This document shows positions 47,474 through 57,484 of a stretch of DNA of 64,000 nt, piece after piece (position 1 is the first letter of the stretch; each line of letters opens with the position of its first letter). The position numbers were made by a program, and so were the translations under genes. The DNA lies in the NCBI GenBank assembly GCA_024277285.1, contig JAJRVM010000178.1:1-64000 (forward strand), given 5' to 3'. The notes under the pieces are model-generated. The model saw only the letters and a program-made list of their open reading frames with translations. It was not told the origin of the DNA and ran no database searches. Source of the stretch: Planctomycetota bacterium. GTDB lineage: Bacteria > Planctomycetota > Planctomycetia > Pirellulales > Pirellulaceae.

Positions 47474-48089
47474 TGTTTCACGTGAAACAATCCAAAACTG
47501 GCGCCAGCAACAACGTCCCAGGCACCGCCATGCAATCAGGACCACTGCACTGGCCCCCCAGAAGCACGCCATATGTTTCACGTGAAACAATACCGATCGG
47601 GCAACGCAGAGTGTTTCACGTGAAACATCCCGGTCGCGTAGAAGAAAGTGTTTCACGTGAAACAATCGAAAACTCGCGCTAGTAACAACGCCCCAGGCAC
47701 CGCCATGCAATCAGGATCACTGCACTAGCCCCCCAGAAGCACGCCATATGTTTCACGTGAAACAATCCAAAACTCGCGCTAGTAACAACGTCCCAGACAC
47801 CGCCATGCAATCAGGATCACTGCAGTGGCCCCCCAGAAGCACGCCATATGTTTCACGTGAAACAATACCGATCGGGCAACGCAAAGTGTTTCACGTGAAA
47901 CATCCCGGTCGCGTAGAAGAAAGTGTTTCACGTGAAACAATCGAAAACTGGCGCCAGCAACAACGTCCCAGGCACCGCCATGCAATCAGGACCACTGCAC
48001 TGGCCCCCCAGAAGCACGCCATATGTTTCACGTGAAACAATACCGATCGGGCAACACAAAGTGTTTCACGTGAAACATCCCGGTCGCGT
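47474..48089. other. Dense array of ten perfect parS sites
   Basis: Ten exact copies of TGTTTCACGTGAAACA begin at 47474, 47574, 47612, 47649, 47749, 47849, 47887, 47924, 48024 and 48062. Successive distances are 100, 38, 37, 100, 100, 38, 37, 100 and 38 bp. Three spacer types occur: L (84 bp), M (22 bp) and N (21 bp), in the order L M N L L M N L M plus a cut-off N (48078-48089). The array has a 275-bp period. The 16-mer is the known bacterial parS consensus. It starts about 230 bp upstream of parA. Confidence 0.97.
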
Positions 48090-48124
48090 TACGCTTCGTT
48101 CGCCCATGGCTGTGGCCTGGCTCT

Positions 48125-48371
48125 TTACCGCGAAGCGGTTGTACTCCAGAGCCCATGGGTCGCGACGCGGCGCAGCTGCGGAGCGCACGCTGGGAGAACA
48201 CCCACGGAAGACGTACGCCGAAGGCGTTCCACAGGAAAGAACCGAACGCCGAACGCCTTGTGGAACGCGCTGGGGGCGTACGTCATCTCTTCCAACCGTC
48301 ACCTAGGGTGGCGCTGGGCCGCTACGCGGCTGCGCTTACCCCAGGCTTTGGAGTACAACGCCTGCGGCGTA
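48125..48371. repeat. Nested imperfect palindromes beside the parS array
   Basis: An outer inverted repeat pairs TTGTACTCCAGAGCCCATGG (from 48139) with the stretch 48340-48371 (CCAGGCTTTGGAGTACAACG). An inner one pairs CGTACGCCGAAGGCGTTCC at 48212-48233 with 48259-48282. Several smaller hairpins such as GCCGCTACGCGGC (near 48318) lie inside. It resembles hairpin-rich dispersed repeats of planctomycetes and starts where the parS array is cut off. The gap to 48504 shows no gene. Confidence 0.65.
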
Positions 48372-48504
48372 TGGAAACGTCGAAACCCAATGAATACTGC
48401 TGCGAAAGTGCTGCACAGCACTGGCTCCACTCGCGGCTGATGTTCTTATGGTGAGGGTAGCACATTTCCTTGATCGCTCAGGCGAGTGCCTCAGGAACCT
48501 AGGA

Positions 48505-49824
48505 TCAGCCTTCCAGCGGATTGATAACCAAGCCGCTGAGCAGTTTAGGATAGAAGTAGGTGCTCTTGGCTGGCATCCGTTCGGCGTGCTCGCTGATCGA
48601 CTGGATATGTTCCAGTGTGGCAGGCATCACCAATGCGGCCAGCGGATAGGGTTGTCCATCGTTGTCCCCATGCTCCAGTTCCGAAATCACCTCGTCAACC
48701 AGGTGAACGTACTTCGGTTTGGGCAGGTCTTTTGCGCCAAGCAGCGATTCGATGATCAGTCGATGCAGCAGGGCAACACCTAGCCCCTGCCAGTCACCAC
48801 TCTGCTTGCTGGCCAACTCGGCCATTCTCTGCCGGCCAGCGTCGGTGATGCGAGCAACCATCCACCGCTTGTCGAGCCCCGCGAACAGTCCAATCGTGCC
48901 TTGCTGTTCCTCAACTTCGATCATCTCCCAGGCATCCTTGGCAAACGTGACACCTGGTTCGAGCACTTCGATGTCGAAACAACTGCGAAGCTTCTCGACC
49001 AATTGTCCGGCCGCCATAGGCTCCAAACCACAAAACAGCCGGTGCGTTGGCAGCACGATCATCCCGGGATCACTCATGCTAACACACATCATCAGGACGA
49101 AATTAGCGGGATCACGAGGATCAAGCGTTTTGGCAGCTGCCACCTGGTTGCGGTAATTGCATGCCGTCTCGTACCGATGATGGCCGTCGGCCACAAAGAT
49201 CGGCTTGGTACCGATCACAGCGGCAGTCTCGGCAATGATCTTCACATCCGTCACCGGCCACAACCGATGAACCACACCAAGATGGTCGGTTGCTTCCAAC
49301 GGCGCCACACCCACAATCACCCGTTCAAGCGATTCCTGGGCTTCGTTTGCCGGATCAGGATAGATGCCGAAGATCTGGCTCAGGTTGGTGCGACACGCCG
49401 TGATCAATTTCAGGCGGTCTGCTTTGGCGGACGCGTGCGTCTCCTCGTGCGGATAGATGCTCCCCTCGCCAAACGGCTCCAAACGGATTCGCCCCATGAA
49501 GCCACGACGAGTGATCCGAGTGCCCGCGTAGTCAAACTGCTGGTGGTAGACATAGAGTGCTGTATCTGGATCACGTTGCAACAGACCTTCACTGACCCAG
49601 TTCTTCAAGAATCGCGCCGCACGCTCGTACCGCGCGTCATCACCTTGGTCGCCCGGTTCCTTGCGATTCAGAATCAACCGGATCACGTTGGCAGGATGCC
49701 GCTCGTACAGCGAGTCTTGTAACTCTGAGTCGATCACATCGTAGGGCGGAGCTACGACATCGCTAAGTGAACCAACGTGGCCCAGGTCAAACCTCAAGCC
49801 ACGGAAAGCATGCAATTCGGGCAT
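48505..49824 (-). CDS. DUF1015-family protein
   Basis: 439 aa, a length usual for the family. Family marks are LHAFRGLRFD at the start, DVVAPPYDVIDSE, NVIRLILNRKEP, PHEETHASAKADRLKL, FVADGHHRYETACNYR and FVLMMCVSMSDPGM. Activity is not established for this family as far as I know; genes of this type often sit near serine-metabolism genes, but here the neighbours are parAB and ahcY. The start has no clear Shine-Dalgarno. Cytoplasmic. Confidence 0.9.
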   Translation of the reverse strand: MPELHAFRGLRFDLGHVGSLSDVVAPPYDVIDSELQDSLYERHPANVIRLILNRKEPGDQGDDARYERAARFLKNWVSEGLLQRDPDTALYVYHQQFDYAGTRITRRGFMGRIRLEPFGEGSIYPHEETHASAKADRLKLITACRTNLSQIFGIYPDPANEAQESLERVIVGVAPLEATDHLGVVHRLWPVTDVKIIAETAAVIGTKPIFVADGHHRYETACNYRNQVAAAKTLDPRDPANFVLMMCVSMSDPGMIVLPTHRLFCGLEPMAAGQLVEKLRSCFDIEVLEPGVTFAKDAWEMIEVEEQQGTIGLFAGLDKRWMVARITDAGRQRMAELASKQSGDWQGLGVALLHRLIIESLLGAKDLPKPKYVHLVDEVISELEHGDNDGQPYPLAALVMPATLEHIQSISEHAERMPAKSTYFYPKLLSGLVINPLEG

Positions 49825-50240
49825 GATTAGAAATGCTCTATGCTAAGTTGTTTTGGACGCGAAAAAAGCAGCGATCCGTTGCCACTCGAAAAAGCGACTT
49901 CGTCCACTTCCTTCGACTTGGCGCGAATATCGCTCGACGACAAGAAAGCCCCGTGATCGGTAGACAGTTCACCAAGTGGTTTTCCTGTCACGCCAAAACG
50001 AATTCGGGCACGTTACGCTTGACCCGACCGAAGCAAGTCCTTGAGTGCGCGAAAATGCCAAACCTCCAATGCACTCGATGACTACTTGGAGCCAGCGACT
50101 ACTTGGCCCGGACTAACGCCCCAGTGAACTCATCCGATTGCCCACGTGCGAATCGAGCTTCGCACGATTCCCAACTCGATACGACACGAGCGAACCTGAA
50201 CTGCTAGCAGGATAACGCCAGCAGTGCCTTGCTCGCAGTA
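49825..50240. other. Intergenic region, nothing recognisable
   Basis: About 415 bp. A short near-repeat GACTACTTGG occurs twice around 50078-50106. No gene, terminator or RNA could be supported. Confidence 0.45.
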
Positions 50241-51557
50241 TCAATACCGGTAGTGGTCCGGTTTGTAAGGACCATCGACCGGTATGCCGAGATAGTCCGC
50301 CTGCTCGGGCGTTAACTCGGTCAGCTTGACACCGATCTGCGTCAGATGGAGTCGGGCAACCTCTTCGTCCAATAGCTTGGGCAGCACGTGCACCCCCAGG
50401 TCGAATTCCTGGTCAGGATCCCAAAGGGCCATTTGTGCGAGCACCTGGTTGGTAAACGAATTGGACATAACAAAAGATGGATGCCCGGTCGCGCAGCCAA
50501 GATTCACCAAACGTCCTTCGGCCAGAAGGAGTACCGAATGACCATCCGTGAAGGTGTACCGGTCAACTTGAGGTTTGATCTCCTCGCGTTCAATGGCCTC
50601 ATGGTCATTGAGCCACGCAACATCGATTTCCAAATCGAAGTGACCAATGTTGCAGATGATCGCATCGTTAGGCATCTTCTCCATGTGGCGGCCGAGAATC
50701 ACATCGCGGTTGCCGGTAGCTGTGACGAAGATATTCCCCAACGGCGCGGCGTTTTCCATCGTCATGACTTGGAAACCTTCCATCGCTGCTTGCAAAGCAT
50801 TGATCGGGTCGATTTCCGTAACGATCACGCGCGCCCCATACCGCTGTAGCGACTGAGCACAGCCTTTGCCGACATCCCCATAGCCACATACGACCGCAAC
50901 TTTCCCAGCAATCATCACATCGGTCGCGCGTTTGATACCGTCCGCCAACGACTCGCGGCAACCGTACAAATTGTCAAATTTGCTCTTCGTCACCGAGTCG
51001 TTGACATTGATCGCAGGCACCTTCAATTCACCCAGCTCATGCATCTGGTAAAGCCGATGGACACCCGTGGTCGTCTCTTCCGACAACCCACGGATGTTGG
51101 GCAGCAATTCCGGGAATCGCTGATGAACCATCGCGGTCAAGTCGCCGCCGTCGTCCAGAATCAGGTCCAGTGGCTTGCCGTCAGGGAAGCTCAAAGTCTG
51201 TTCGATGCACCAGTTAAAGTCCGCTTCAGACATCCCCTTCCAGGCGTAGACAGGAACCCCCGTAACGGCGATGGCTGCGGCAGCGTGGTCTTGCGTCGAA
51301 AAGATGTTGCAGCTGCTCCATGTGACTGCCGCCCCTAGCGCCGTCAGCGTTTCGATCAACACGGCGGTCTGTATCGTCATATGCAAGCAACCGGCGATAT
51401 GAGAACCGCTCAACGGTTTGCTCTTGCCGTATTTCTCACGCAGCGTCATTAGCCCCGGCATCTCGTTTTCGGCCAGCATGATCTCGCGACGACCCCAATC
51501 CGCCAACGATAGATCTTTCACCTTATACGGCAGTCTCTTTGTATCCGCTTCCGCCAC
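50241..51557 (-). CDS. ahcY: Adenosylhomocysteinase
   Basis: 438 aa from the GTG at 51557 with GAGGGG upstream; the longer frame begins at a TTG without support. It cleaves S-adenosylhomocysteine into adenosine and homocysteine using bound NAD, which clears the product of methylation reactions. Motifs: [59 protein letters not shown] (NAD-binding), [15 protein letters not shown] and the terminal [10 protein letters not shown] that completes the NAD site of the neighbouring subunit. No SAH riboswitch is evident upstream. Confidence 0.97.
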   Translation of the reverse strand: MAEADTKRLPYKVKDLSLADWGRREIMLAENEMPGLMTLREKYGKSKPLSGSHIAGCLHMTIQTAVLIETLTALGAAVTWSSCNIFSTQDHAAAAIAVTGVPVYAWKGMSEADFNWCIEQTLSFPDGKPLDLILDDGGDLTAMVHQRFPELLPNIRGLSEETTTGVHRLYQMHELGELKVPAINVNDSVTKSKFDNLYGCRESLADGIKRATDVMIAGKVAVVCGYGDVGKGCAQSLQRYGARVIVTEIDPINALQAAMEGFQVMTMENAAPLGNIFVTATGNRDVILGRHMEKMPNDAIICNIGHFDLEIDVAWLNDHEAIEREEIKPQVDRYTFTDGHSVLLLAEGRLVNLGCATGHPSFVMSNSFTNQVLAQMALWDPDQEFDLGVHVLPKLLDEEVARLHLTQIGVKLTELTPEQADYLGIPVDGPYKPDHYRY

Positions 51558-51942
51558 AGTAATCCCCTCTCGCAAAATCTATTAAAACGTCTGTATTCTT
51601 GGCGTCGCACCGCGATCCCGACCTGGACAGTGATTTGCCGACCATGTTACACCCGTCTGCCACCGCGGCTCGACCGAGCCGGTAATACACAGCTCGACCG
51701 AGCTGGCAATACGCGGCAAGACAGTCCGCAACAGCTGAAGCGAAGCACGCTTTGCTCCGAAAAAACTGTCAGGGACCGTATCATAGGGTGCAGGGGGGTG
51801 GGGAGGCAACCGCTGGTATTTGGCTTACGCCAAACATTTCAGTCCAACCGCCTGGACCGAAATCCTCCATCCGGGGGCCATCCAAGCGAGGCATCGGTCC
51901 GTCAGAGGACCGTGCGGGGGGGAATTCAGTTCCGCAGGTAGG
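51558..51942. other. Intergenic region with repeated CTCGACCGAG palindrome
   Basis: About 385 bp between ahcY and trpF. GCTCGACCGAGC-like palindromes occur twice (around 51668 and 51692), each followed by GG-AATAC. No gene supported. Confidence 0.5.
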
Positions 51943-52620
51943 CTACGCGCTTTTTCTCGCGGCCAGTTCCTGGAAAGCCGAACGCGCCAGCTCAACAAAC
52001 CGCCGGGTCTTGGCAGCATCCTTCTTCCCCGGCTGTGCTTCGACGCCACTGGCCACATCCACTCCATCGCACTCGGTTCGCTCGATAGCTTCGCGAACGT
52101 TGCTGGGGTCTAACCCGCCAGCCAAGACGATAGGGCACCCACACCCCACGTCACCCAAAACACTAACACCACTCCAATTAGCCACATCACCCGTCCCGCC
52201 AAAACTTCCCATTTTACACGCGTCAATCAAGACGGCAGCAGGTCGAGCGGAAAGGGCAGTGGCATCCGCGAGAAAATCAAACACCGCTTGCTCGCCACCG
52301 GGACGAAGCCGCAGCGCTCGGACAACTTGCCGCGGCGCTAGCTTCTGTAAAAGTTCTGGTGGTTCATCACCGTGCAATTGAACATAGTCAAGCAAGAGGC
52401 TATCGGCAATCTGAGAGATCCCGGTAAACGAGGCGTTGACAAACACTCCAACTACACTGACTTGCTCCCCAACCGCCGCCACGATATCTGCCGCCACCGG
52501 TGCACTGACGTAACGTGAACTCTTGGCATAGAAATTCAATCCGATCGCGTCGGCACCCGACGCCACCGCCATTTCCGCATCCGCGACATTCGTGATTCCA
52601 CAGATCTTGATTTGAAACAC
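51943..52620 (-). CDS. trpF: Phosphoribosylanthranilate isomerase
   Basis: 225 aa from the GTG at 52620, which has AAGGG upstream; the frame runs on to 52761. It performs the Amadori rearrangement step of tryptophan synthesis in a TIM barrel. Motifs: FQIKICGITNVADAE with the catalytic Cys, GADAIGLNFYAKSSRYV, VGVFVNAS, YVQLHGDEPPELL, LIDACKMGSFGGTG and ASGVEAQPGKKDAAK with the phosphate loop GGLDPSNV. The catalytic Asp is in LIDA. No other trp gene is in the window. Confidence 0.96.
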   Translation of the reverse strand: MFQIKICGITNVADAEMAVASGADAIGLNFYAKSSRYVSAPVAADIVAAVGEQVSVVGVFVNASFTGISQIADSLLLDYVQLHGDEPPELLQKLAPRQVVRALRLRPGGEQAVFDFLADATALSARPAAVLIDACKMGSFGGTGDVANWSGVSVLGDVGCGCPIVLAGGLDPSNVREAIERTECDGVDVASGVEAQPGKKDAAKTRRFVELARSAFQELAARKSA

Positions 52621-52902
52621 GCCGAGTCCCTTTCTTCGTCCCGCAACACTAGCAGTCACGCGGCGGTCTTCAGCACGCCATTGCCGGTCCGATAGTGCCG
52701 GCCTAATGACATACCTATCGGTGACACTGTCCCGCAAACCGCACCGTGGTACAACCCACATAACCGTCAGATTTTATCTCACGTCTTGAACGGATGAAGG
52801 CCGATGATCCATGCGTGGGGGTCCGCCGGTGCGCACCCACGCAGCTCGGTTATCCGTGAATACTGCAGCCAAAAAAACTCTGCTCGCGTGATCGATGTTA
52901 CT

Positions 52903-54492
52903 ATGGTGAATCAATTTCAGCACACAAAACGGCCACCGCAAGCAGCCGGGCGTCCAATTGCCGGTCCACTCTACGGCGCGACGTTGCTAGCATTGGCCAT
53001 CTTTTTTGTGGGACTTCTGCTCGGTCGCCCTTCGATCGACGGGTTCATAGTCACATCGGAAATTACATTCGTAACCACGCCGGCAACGTCCGGTGCCAAG
53101 CCTACCGGGACGCTCCCCTCCGACGTGGCGGCGCCTCAGATTGACCTGCAACAAATTGCCAACGCCTTTCGAGCAGCAGAACGGCAGGTCCACACCGATC
53201 GCGCGAACGCGGCCAAGCTCTTACTATCCGAAGATACACTGCGTGCGGTCTATCGACGCGTCCACATCAGACCACTACCCCAAAATAGCGGCTTTGAAAT
53301 AAGCTTCCGCGGCCAGCATCAAGAATGGTCAGGCGCTTTTGTCGACCAGCTGGCGCGCGAGGTCGTACTCACACAAGCGCAGGTCAGTCCAGCGCGCGCG
53401 TCCGCAGCCGGTCCGGTTCGCGCGGCCTCCGCAGCGTCGATCCGCCAAGCTCGATGGCTAGTCGACCAAACGCGACACTATGAGCGAAAGACGCGATTGG
53501 ACATGGAGGAAGCCCTCAGTCGCCACTTGGAGCATGCCGCCCTGCCCCCCCGTGAGGCGTCGGCAGACACGTCCGATTCGCCACCGGGAGACACGCCCAA
53601 CACGGCAGCAACCGCGTCACTTCGTCGCGTGAATCCGACGTGGGAACAAAAGCAAGACGAGTTGGCTAAGAAGCGGGATCGGTTGGTCGAGTGGTACAAG
53701 ACCGTGACGCCGAACCATCCTCAAGCGCGCAACCTTGTCATACAAATCGAACAGATGCAACACGATCTGACCGCGATTCCTCAATATATGGAGTCTCCCG
53801 CGAAGCCGCCTGAGCCATCCGCCGCTGGCATGCTGCCCAACCAATGGGATGCCCGCCGTGTGGCGTTCGCCACCCCACAGCAAGTACCGTCCCAAGTGAC
53901 CGCACCCACTGGCACAGATACCGTAAGCTCGGACGACCGCTACCGGTTGACTAGTCTGGAAGCATATCAGCAACTACAAGCCGGTTATGAAACTGCCGTG
54001 GAGCGACGCGAGGCGGCGGAACGGCGACTGGCCGAACTAACCGCATCGGGGAAAGCACTAGATCAGCTCCGCACCGTCCCCCCTTGCGTCATTCACCCGG
54101 CGGCCGTGCAAGGCAAACTCGGCGGTCGGCCAAGCGGATACCTTGTATTGGGGACGGGACTACTAGCGCTGTTTTGCGGAACAGCTCTGTTCTGGCGCAC
54201 CCGATCGTTGCAAGGGCTGATACAAATCAATTCGATTGAGCAGATTCAACAAACGTTGGCATTGCCGATCGTAGGCCGGATCGGAATCGACCCCATTACG
54301 CTAGCCGTGCGGCGACGAACTGGTTGGGGAAAGCTGGTACGGGGGACCGTTCGTGCGAGCGAAATCATCTTGGCCCTATTGATCGCGGCTTTTCTGTTGT
54401 CGCTATTACGGGACCCGCCAGTGGCGCACGAATTGGCGGACAACCTCCTTGGAACGCTTATCCAGCGTGTCGCCACATCGATTGGCATATAG
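52903..54492 (+). CDS. Wzz-like polysaccharide chain-length/export membrane protein
   Basis: About 529 aa from the ATG at 52903; the frame opens at 52804 and the true start is uncertain. The first membrane helix (LYGATLLALAIFFVGLLLG) and two C-terminal ones (YLVLGTGLLALFCGTALFW and SEIILALLIAAFLLSLL) enclose a periplasmic region with coiled-coil-like stretches (WEQKQDELAKKRDRLVEWYK, LEAYQQLQAGYETAVERREA). This is the layout of Wzz/GNVR-type polysaccharide co-polymerases. The next two genes fit an exopolysaccharide locus. A PNQ-like motif is not clear. Confidence 0.75.
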   Translation: MVNQFQHTKRPPQAAGRPIAGPLYGATLLALAIFFVGLLLGRPSIDGFIVTSEITFVTTPATSGAKPTGTLPSDVAAPQIDLQQIANAFRAAERQVHTDRANAAKLLLSEDTLRAVYRRVHIRPLPQNSGFEISFRGQHQEWSGAFVDQLAREVVLTQAQVSPARASAAGPVRAASAASIRQARWLVDQTRHYERKTRLDMEEALSRHLEHAALPPREASADTSDSPPGDTPNTAATASLRRVNPTWEQKQDELAKKRDRLVEWYKTVTPNHPQARNLVIQIEQMQHDLTAIPQYMESPAKPPEPSAAGMLPNQWDARRVAFATPQQVPSQVTAPTGTDTVSSDDRYRLTSLEAYQQLQAGYETAVERREAAERRLAELTASGKALDQLRTVPPCVIHPAAVQGKLGGRPSGYLVLGTGLLALFCGTALFWRTRSLQGLIQINSIEQIQQTLALPIVGRIGIDPITLAVRRRTGWGKLVRGTVRASEIILALLIAAFLLSLLRDPPVAHELADNLLGTLIQRVATSIGI

Positions 54493-54834
54493 ATCACAAG
54501 AAGTAGAGGTAATGCGGATTGGAGCCGTCGGCGCACAAATGCCGATCTTAACGCCATACACCCTCGATTGCGTTCTTGAAAACGGACGTAACGAAACACG
54601 ATTTTGGACGAAAGAATTTCGAGCAAGAGTGGCGTGGCACTTCAGGTGGCACTTGCGGTCAAACTCGATTCACATACGCACAATTCCGGCCACTGCCAAG
54701 TCAATTGCCGTTCAATTGCCGGCGACCAGAGACGTGTACTCGCAGCGAGTACGCCGAGCGTTCGTTGCTCACATGATTTACGCGCACCATGCGCACATCT
54801 CGCACAGTCAGACTCTAATTGAGGGCTTTGGGTA
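54493..54834. other. Intergenic region inside the polysaccharide locus
   Basis: 342 bp without a supported gene. A near-duplication GTGGCACTTC/GTGGCACTTG occurs near 54633-54655. No terminator is evident, so the downstream genes may still be co-transcribed. Confidence 0.45.
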
Positions 54835-56487
54835 ATGTACGAGTCGTTTTTCCAACTGCGTGCCCGACCGTTTCTCGCGTCTCCGATTGCCGACCGATAC
54901 TATCCAGCCGCATCGGTTGAGCATGCACGCGGAACCGCCGAACGATGCATCGAGCGAGCGGAAGGGCCGGTCGTCATCCTTGGTTCGGCAGGCACCGGCA
55001 AGTCAACGGTGTGCCAAGTGCTCGCGCAGCAAATGCGTGACAAGTTCAAGGTAGCGACGTTGGCCAGTGCGCGGTTGTGCACGCGCCGAGCGTTGTTGCA
55101 GAATATCTTGTTCGAGTTGAAGCAGCCGTACCGCGATCGCGAAGAAGGCGAGTTGCGCCTGTCGCTCATTGACTTCTTGGAACCAAGCGAAGCGTGCCCT
55201 AACGGCATGTTGCTACTGGTCGACGAAGCGCAAGTGCTTCCGCTTCGGTTACTTGAAGAGATCCGCATGCTGACCAATCTGGTACGCAACGATCAGCCAC
55301 GCGTGCGTCTCGTCCTGGCCGCCAACCTGGCACTGGAAGAACGACTTGCCAGCCCGCGATTGGAGTCTTTCAATCAGCGCATCGCCGCACGCTGCTACCT
55401 GCAATCCATGAACCGCGATGAAACTTGCGGCTATGTCTGCGCTCAACTCAGCGCCGTGGGAGGCGATCCCGAGCAGATATTCGCCGTGGACGCGCTGCAC
55501 GCCATTTATCGAGCGACCGATGGGATCCCTCGACTCGTTAATCAGGTATGCGATCATGTCTTGGTCATGGCAGCCATAGGTCGGCACGCGCCGGTCGACG
55601 CGGCCGGCGTTGAGGAAGCCTGGGCTGATCTGCAGCAACTGCCAACGCCCTGGAGCGCCGGCGAATCAGCTACTCGCGAATCAACCGACACGGGAACGAG
55701 CATACTTGAGTTCGGCGAACTCGATGGCCAGCTGCCCGATGAAGCAGCTCCCGATGAAACGCTCACGGACAATCCGACGCTCGAAGAACCCGCGCTCGAA
55801 GAGCCGACGTTGGAAGAACCGCAGCCAGATCCGTCAACGCTGCCCGACGAGCCGTCACCGGAAGAGGTGCGACTGGAAAAGACACTCGTGGAAGAAACAG
55901 TGCGTTCCCCCGAACCGGTGGAACCGCAAGTCGCAGCCCGACTGGACGAAATCGAGTCAGGGATCAGCGCCATCGCGAACGATGGTGACGGCGGCTCCAT
56001 GGTTCAAGAGGGTGGCATTGAGGAACCGCAGTTTCGACCGGCCGGCGATTCACAACCTGAGATCGAGCTGGTCTTTCACCGGGCTCACGATCCGTTTAAC
56101 GAATCGTTCGAGGACGAGGAAGTGATTGTCGATCCGCTCGGGTCGCTCGAAACGCTCGCCGGCAATGCCGCGGCACCGCTGATGCACGAGAACGGTGTTC
56201 CGACCATTCCGTTTCACGCATCGAGGCAGGAGAAGGCAAACGAACAACAACGCTTCGATGAAGATGAGATAGCTGCGTTGCTTCCCGACCCGGTTCGGGC
56301 TTCGGTTGCGGACTCGATGTCCGACGCGATCGACGCGATGAACATGCTGCCGGGAGACGACCGCGATCTGCTTGAGATCCAGGACGACTCGGACGATGAG
56401 TTTCGGCAACGCACGGTGGCAATGGTCGAACCGGGCACACCGCGGCGCGCGTACCGACAGCTGTTTGCCAATCTGCGGCGCAGATAA
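54835..56487 (+). CDS. ExeA/GspA-like AAA ATPase with acidic tail
   Basis: 550 aa. It begins MYESFFQLRARPFLASPIAD, the family opening (YxxFFxLxxxPF). Walker A GSAGTGKSTVCQVLA (about 49-63), Walker B LLLVDEAQVLPLRLLEEIRM (about 125-145), sensor region LVLAANLALEERL and a winged C-terminal lid with ATDGIPRLVNQVCDHVLVMA. Residues about 280-480 are acidic and repetitive (LEEPALEEPTLEEPQ), ending in a basic stretch RRAYRQLFANLRRR. In exopolysaccharide loci such ATPases accompany Wzz and CpsD-like proteins. The partner of the tail is unknown. Confidence 0.85.
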   Translation: MYESFFQLRARPFLASPIADRYYPAASVEHARGTAERCIERAEGPVVILGSAGTGKSTVCQVLAQQMRDKFKVATLASARLCTRRALLQNILFELKQPYRDREEGELRLSLIDFLEPSEACPNGMLLLVDEAQVLPLRLLEEIRMLTNLVRNDQPRVRLVLAANLALEERLASPRLESFNQRIAARCYLQSMNRDETCGYVCAQLSAVGGDPEQIFAVDALHAIYRATDGIPRLVNQVCDHVLVMAAIGRHAPVDAAGVEEAWADLQQLPTPWSAGESATRESTDTGTSILEFGELDGQLPDEAAPDETLTDNPTLEEPALEEPTLEEPQPDPSTLPDEPSPEEVRLEKTLVEETVRSPEPVEPQVAARLDEIESGISAIANDGDGGSMVQEGGIEEPQFRPAGDSQPEIELVFHRAHDPFNESFEDEEVIVDPLGSLETLAGNAAAPLMHENGVPTIPFHASRQEKANEQQRFDEDEIAALLPDPVRASVADSMSDAIDAMNMLPGDDRDLLEIQDDSDDEFRQRTVAMVEPGTPRRAYRQLFANLRRR

Positions 56488-56800
56488 TCGCAGGAACGAG
56501 CGATTGTTCGCGCCGCTCCAGACGACGTGTCACCGCGTTTTCGTTAAGAGTCGCGGCGGTTCCCCGCAGCGTCTTGTTGGGTTGGTCAGCCCAACCGCCA
56601 AAGGCTCTTGCATGGGACGACCTGTGCCGTGCCGCACAACAAACCATATTCGCGTTTTGGATTTCGTCTTTTTTGTGGGGCATTGCGTATTTCGTCATTC
56701 GTCATTGCTTGGCCGCCGCTGGGCGGCGAAGTGGCGTTGTCCAGCTAGATAGTTCCATTCCAACAACGAACACCGATTGGATGCAACGGTAAAGAATCCT
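56488..56800. other. Intergenic region, nothing recognisable
   Basis: 313 bp between the ATPase and CpsD-like genes, no supported gene or terminator. Confidence 0.4.
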
Positions 56801-57484
56801 ATGATTTCCCCACAGCCGGTAATCCCACGTGCCACGCGCGCAGTCAACCGCGTTAATCCGCAACCCACTTGCACGCTGAGCGGTCGATCACGTGACGCCC
56901 GTATCAACCGTCAGTTCCGACGGTTGGCGGACAGCATCGTGAAGGAGTTTCCACGCGCCTCCGGTGGCACAATCCTGTTCTCCGGAGCGGGCTCAAATCG
57001 CCACATTGCAGAGGTTGCCGAGCAGGTTGCGCAGCAACTCGCATTGCAACTCGACGGTACGGTTATCTTGGTCGATGGCAACGCTGAACAGCAAATACTC
57101 AGCGAGCAACTAAACGCAGACAGTAGATCAGGTTTGGCCGAAGTGCTACAGCAACAAGTTTCGCTAGCGCGAGTGACGCAGGCCACCGGCATCCACAATG
57201 TCCAATTTCTTCCGTTCGGCGATCGGCGCACGGCACGTAACCCGATTGCCACGAGTGCCGTCCAAGCGTTTGTCGCCGACCTGCGGCAACTCTACCGCTA
57301 TGTTATCATCGCTTCAGGTACGGGCACCAACCCTATCCAAGCCATGCTCAGCCGGCACTGCGACGGCACGTACCTGGTCGTGCAAATCGGAGTTGCCGAG
57401 CGTCAGGAAACCTCAGACCTGGCCCACTACCTGACGCGTGCCGGCGCTCGACTGCTCGGTTGCGTAGCCACTAGCGTCGTCTGA
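56801..57484 (+). CDS. Degenerate CpsD/CapB-like (BY-kinase-like) ATPase
   Basis: 227 aa from the ATG at 56801; a TTG at 56777 is in frame. The fold is that of the CpsD/CapB tyrosine kinases that work with Wzz: RRLADSIVKEFPRASGGTIL, the A' strand TVILVDGN, SGLAEVLQQQVSLARV, NVQFLPFGDRR and YLVVQIGVAERQETSDLA. The Walker A lysine motif is absent: where GxGKS is expected, the sequence reads SGAGSNRHIAEVA. The Walker B-like strand ends ASG rather than DPP, and no Tyr cluster follows. So it is probably a non-kinase regulator. Its end overlaps the convergent MFS gene by 14 bp. Confidence 0.8.
   Translation: MISPQPVIPRATRAVNRVNPQPTCTLSGRSRDARINRQFRRLADSIVKEFPRASGGTILFSGAGSNRHIAEVAEQVAQQLALQLDGTVILVDGNAEQQILSEQLNADSRSGLAEVLQQQVSLARVTQATGIHNVQFLPFGDRRTARNPIATSAVQAFVADLRQLYRYVIIASGTGTNPIQAMLSRHCDGTYLVVQIGVAERQETSDLAHYLTRAGARLLGCVATSVV

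Noticed and set aside
47474..48089. CRISPR array
   Set aside because: Repeats are 16-bp parS palindromes and the spacers themselves are repeated copies, unlike the unique spacers of CRISPR; no cas genes.
47473..48306. Several small open frames starting MFHVKQ across the parS array
   Set aside because: They only translate the parS palindrome and its spacers, exist on both strands, and have no ribosome-binding sites.
51558..51942. SAH riboswitch upstream of ahcY
   Set aside because: The region beyond the start shows only short palindromes, not the expected conserved core that I could align by eye.
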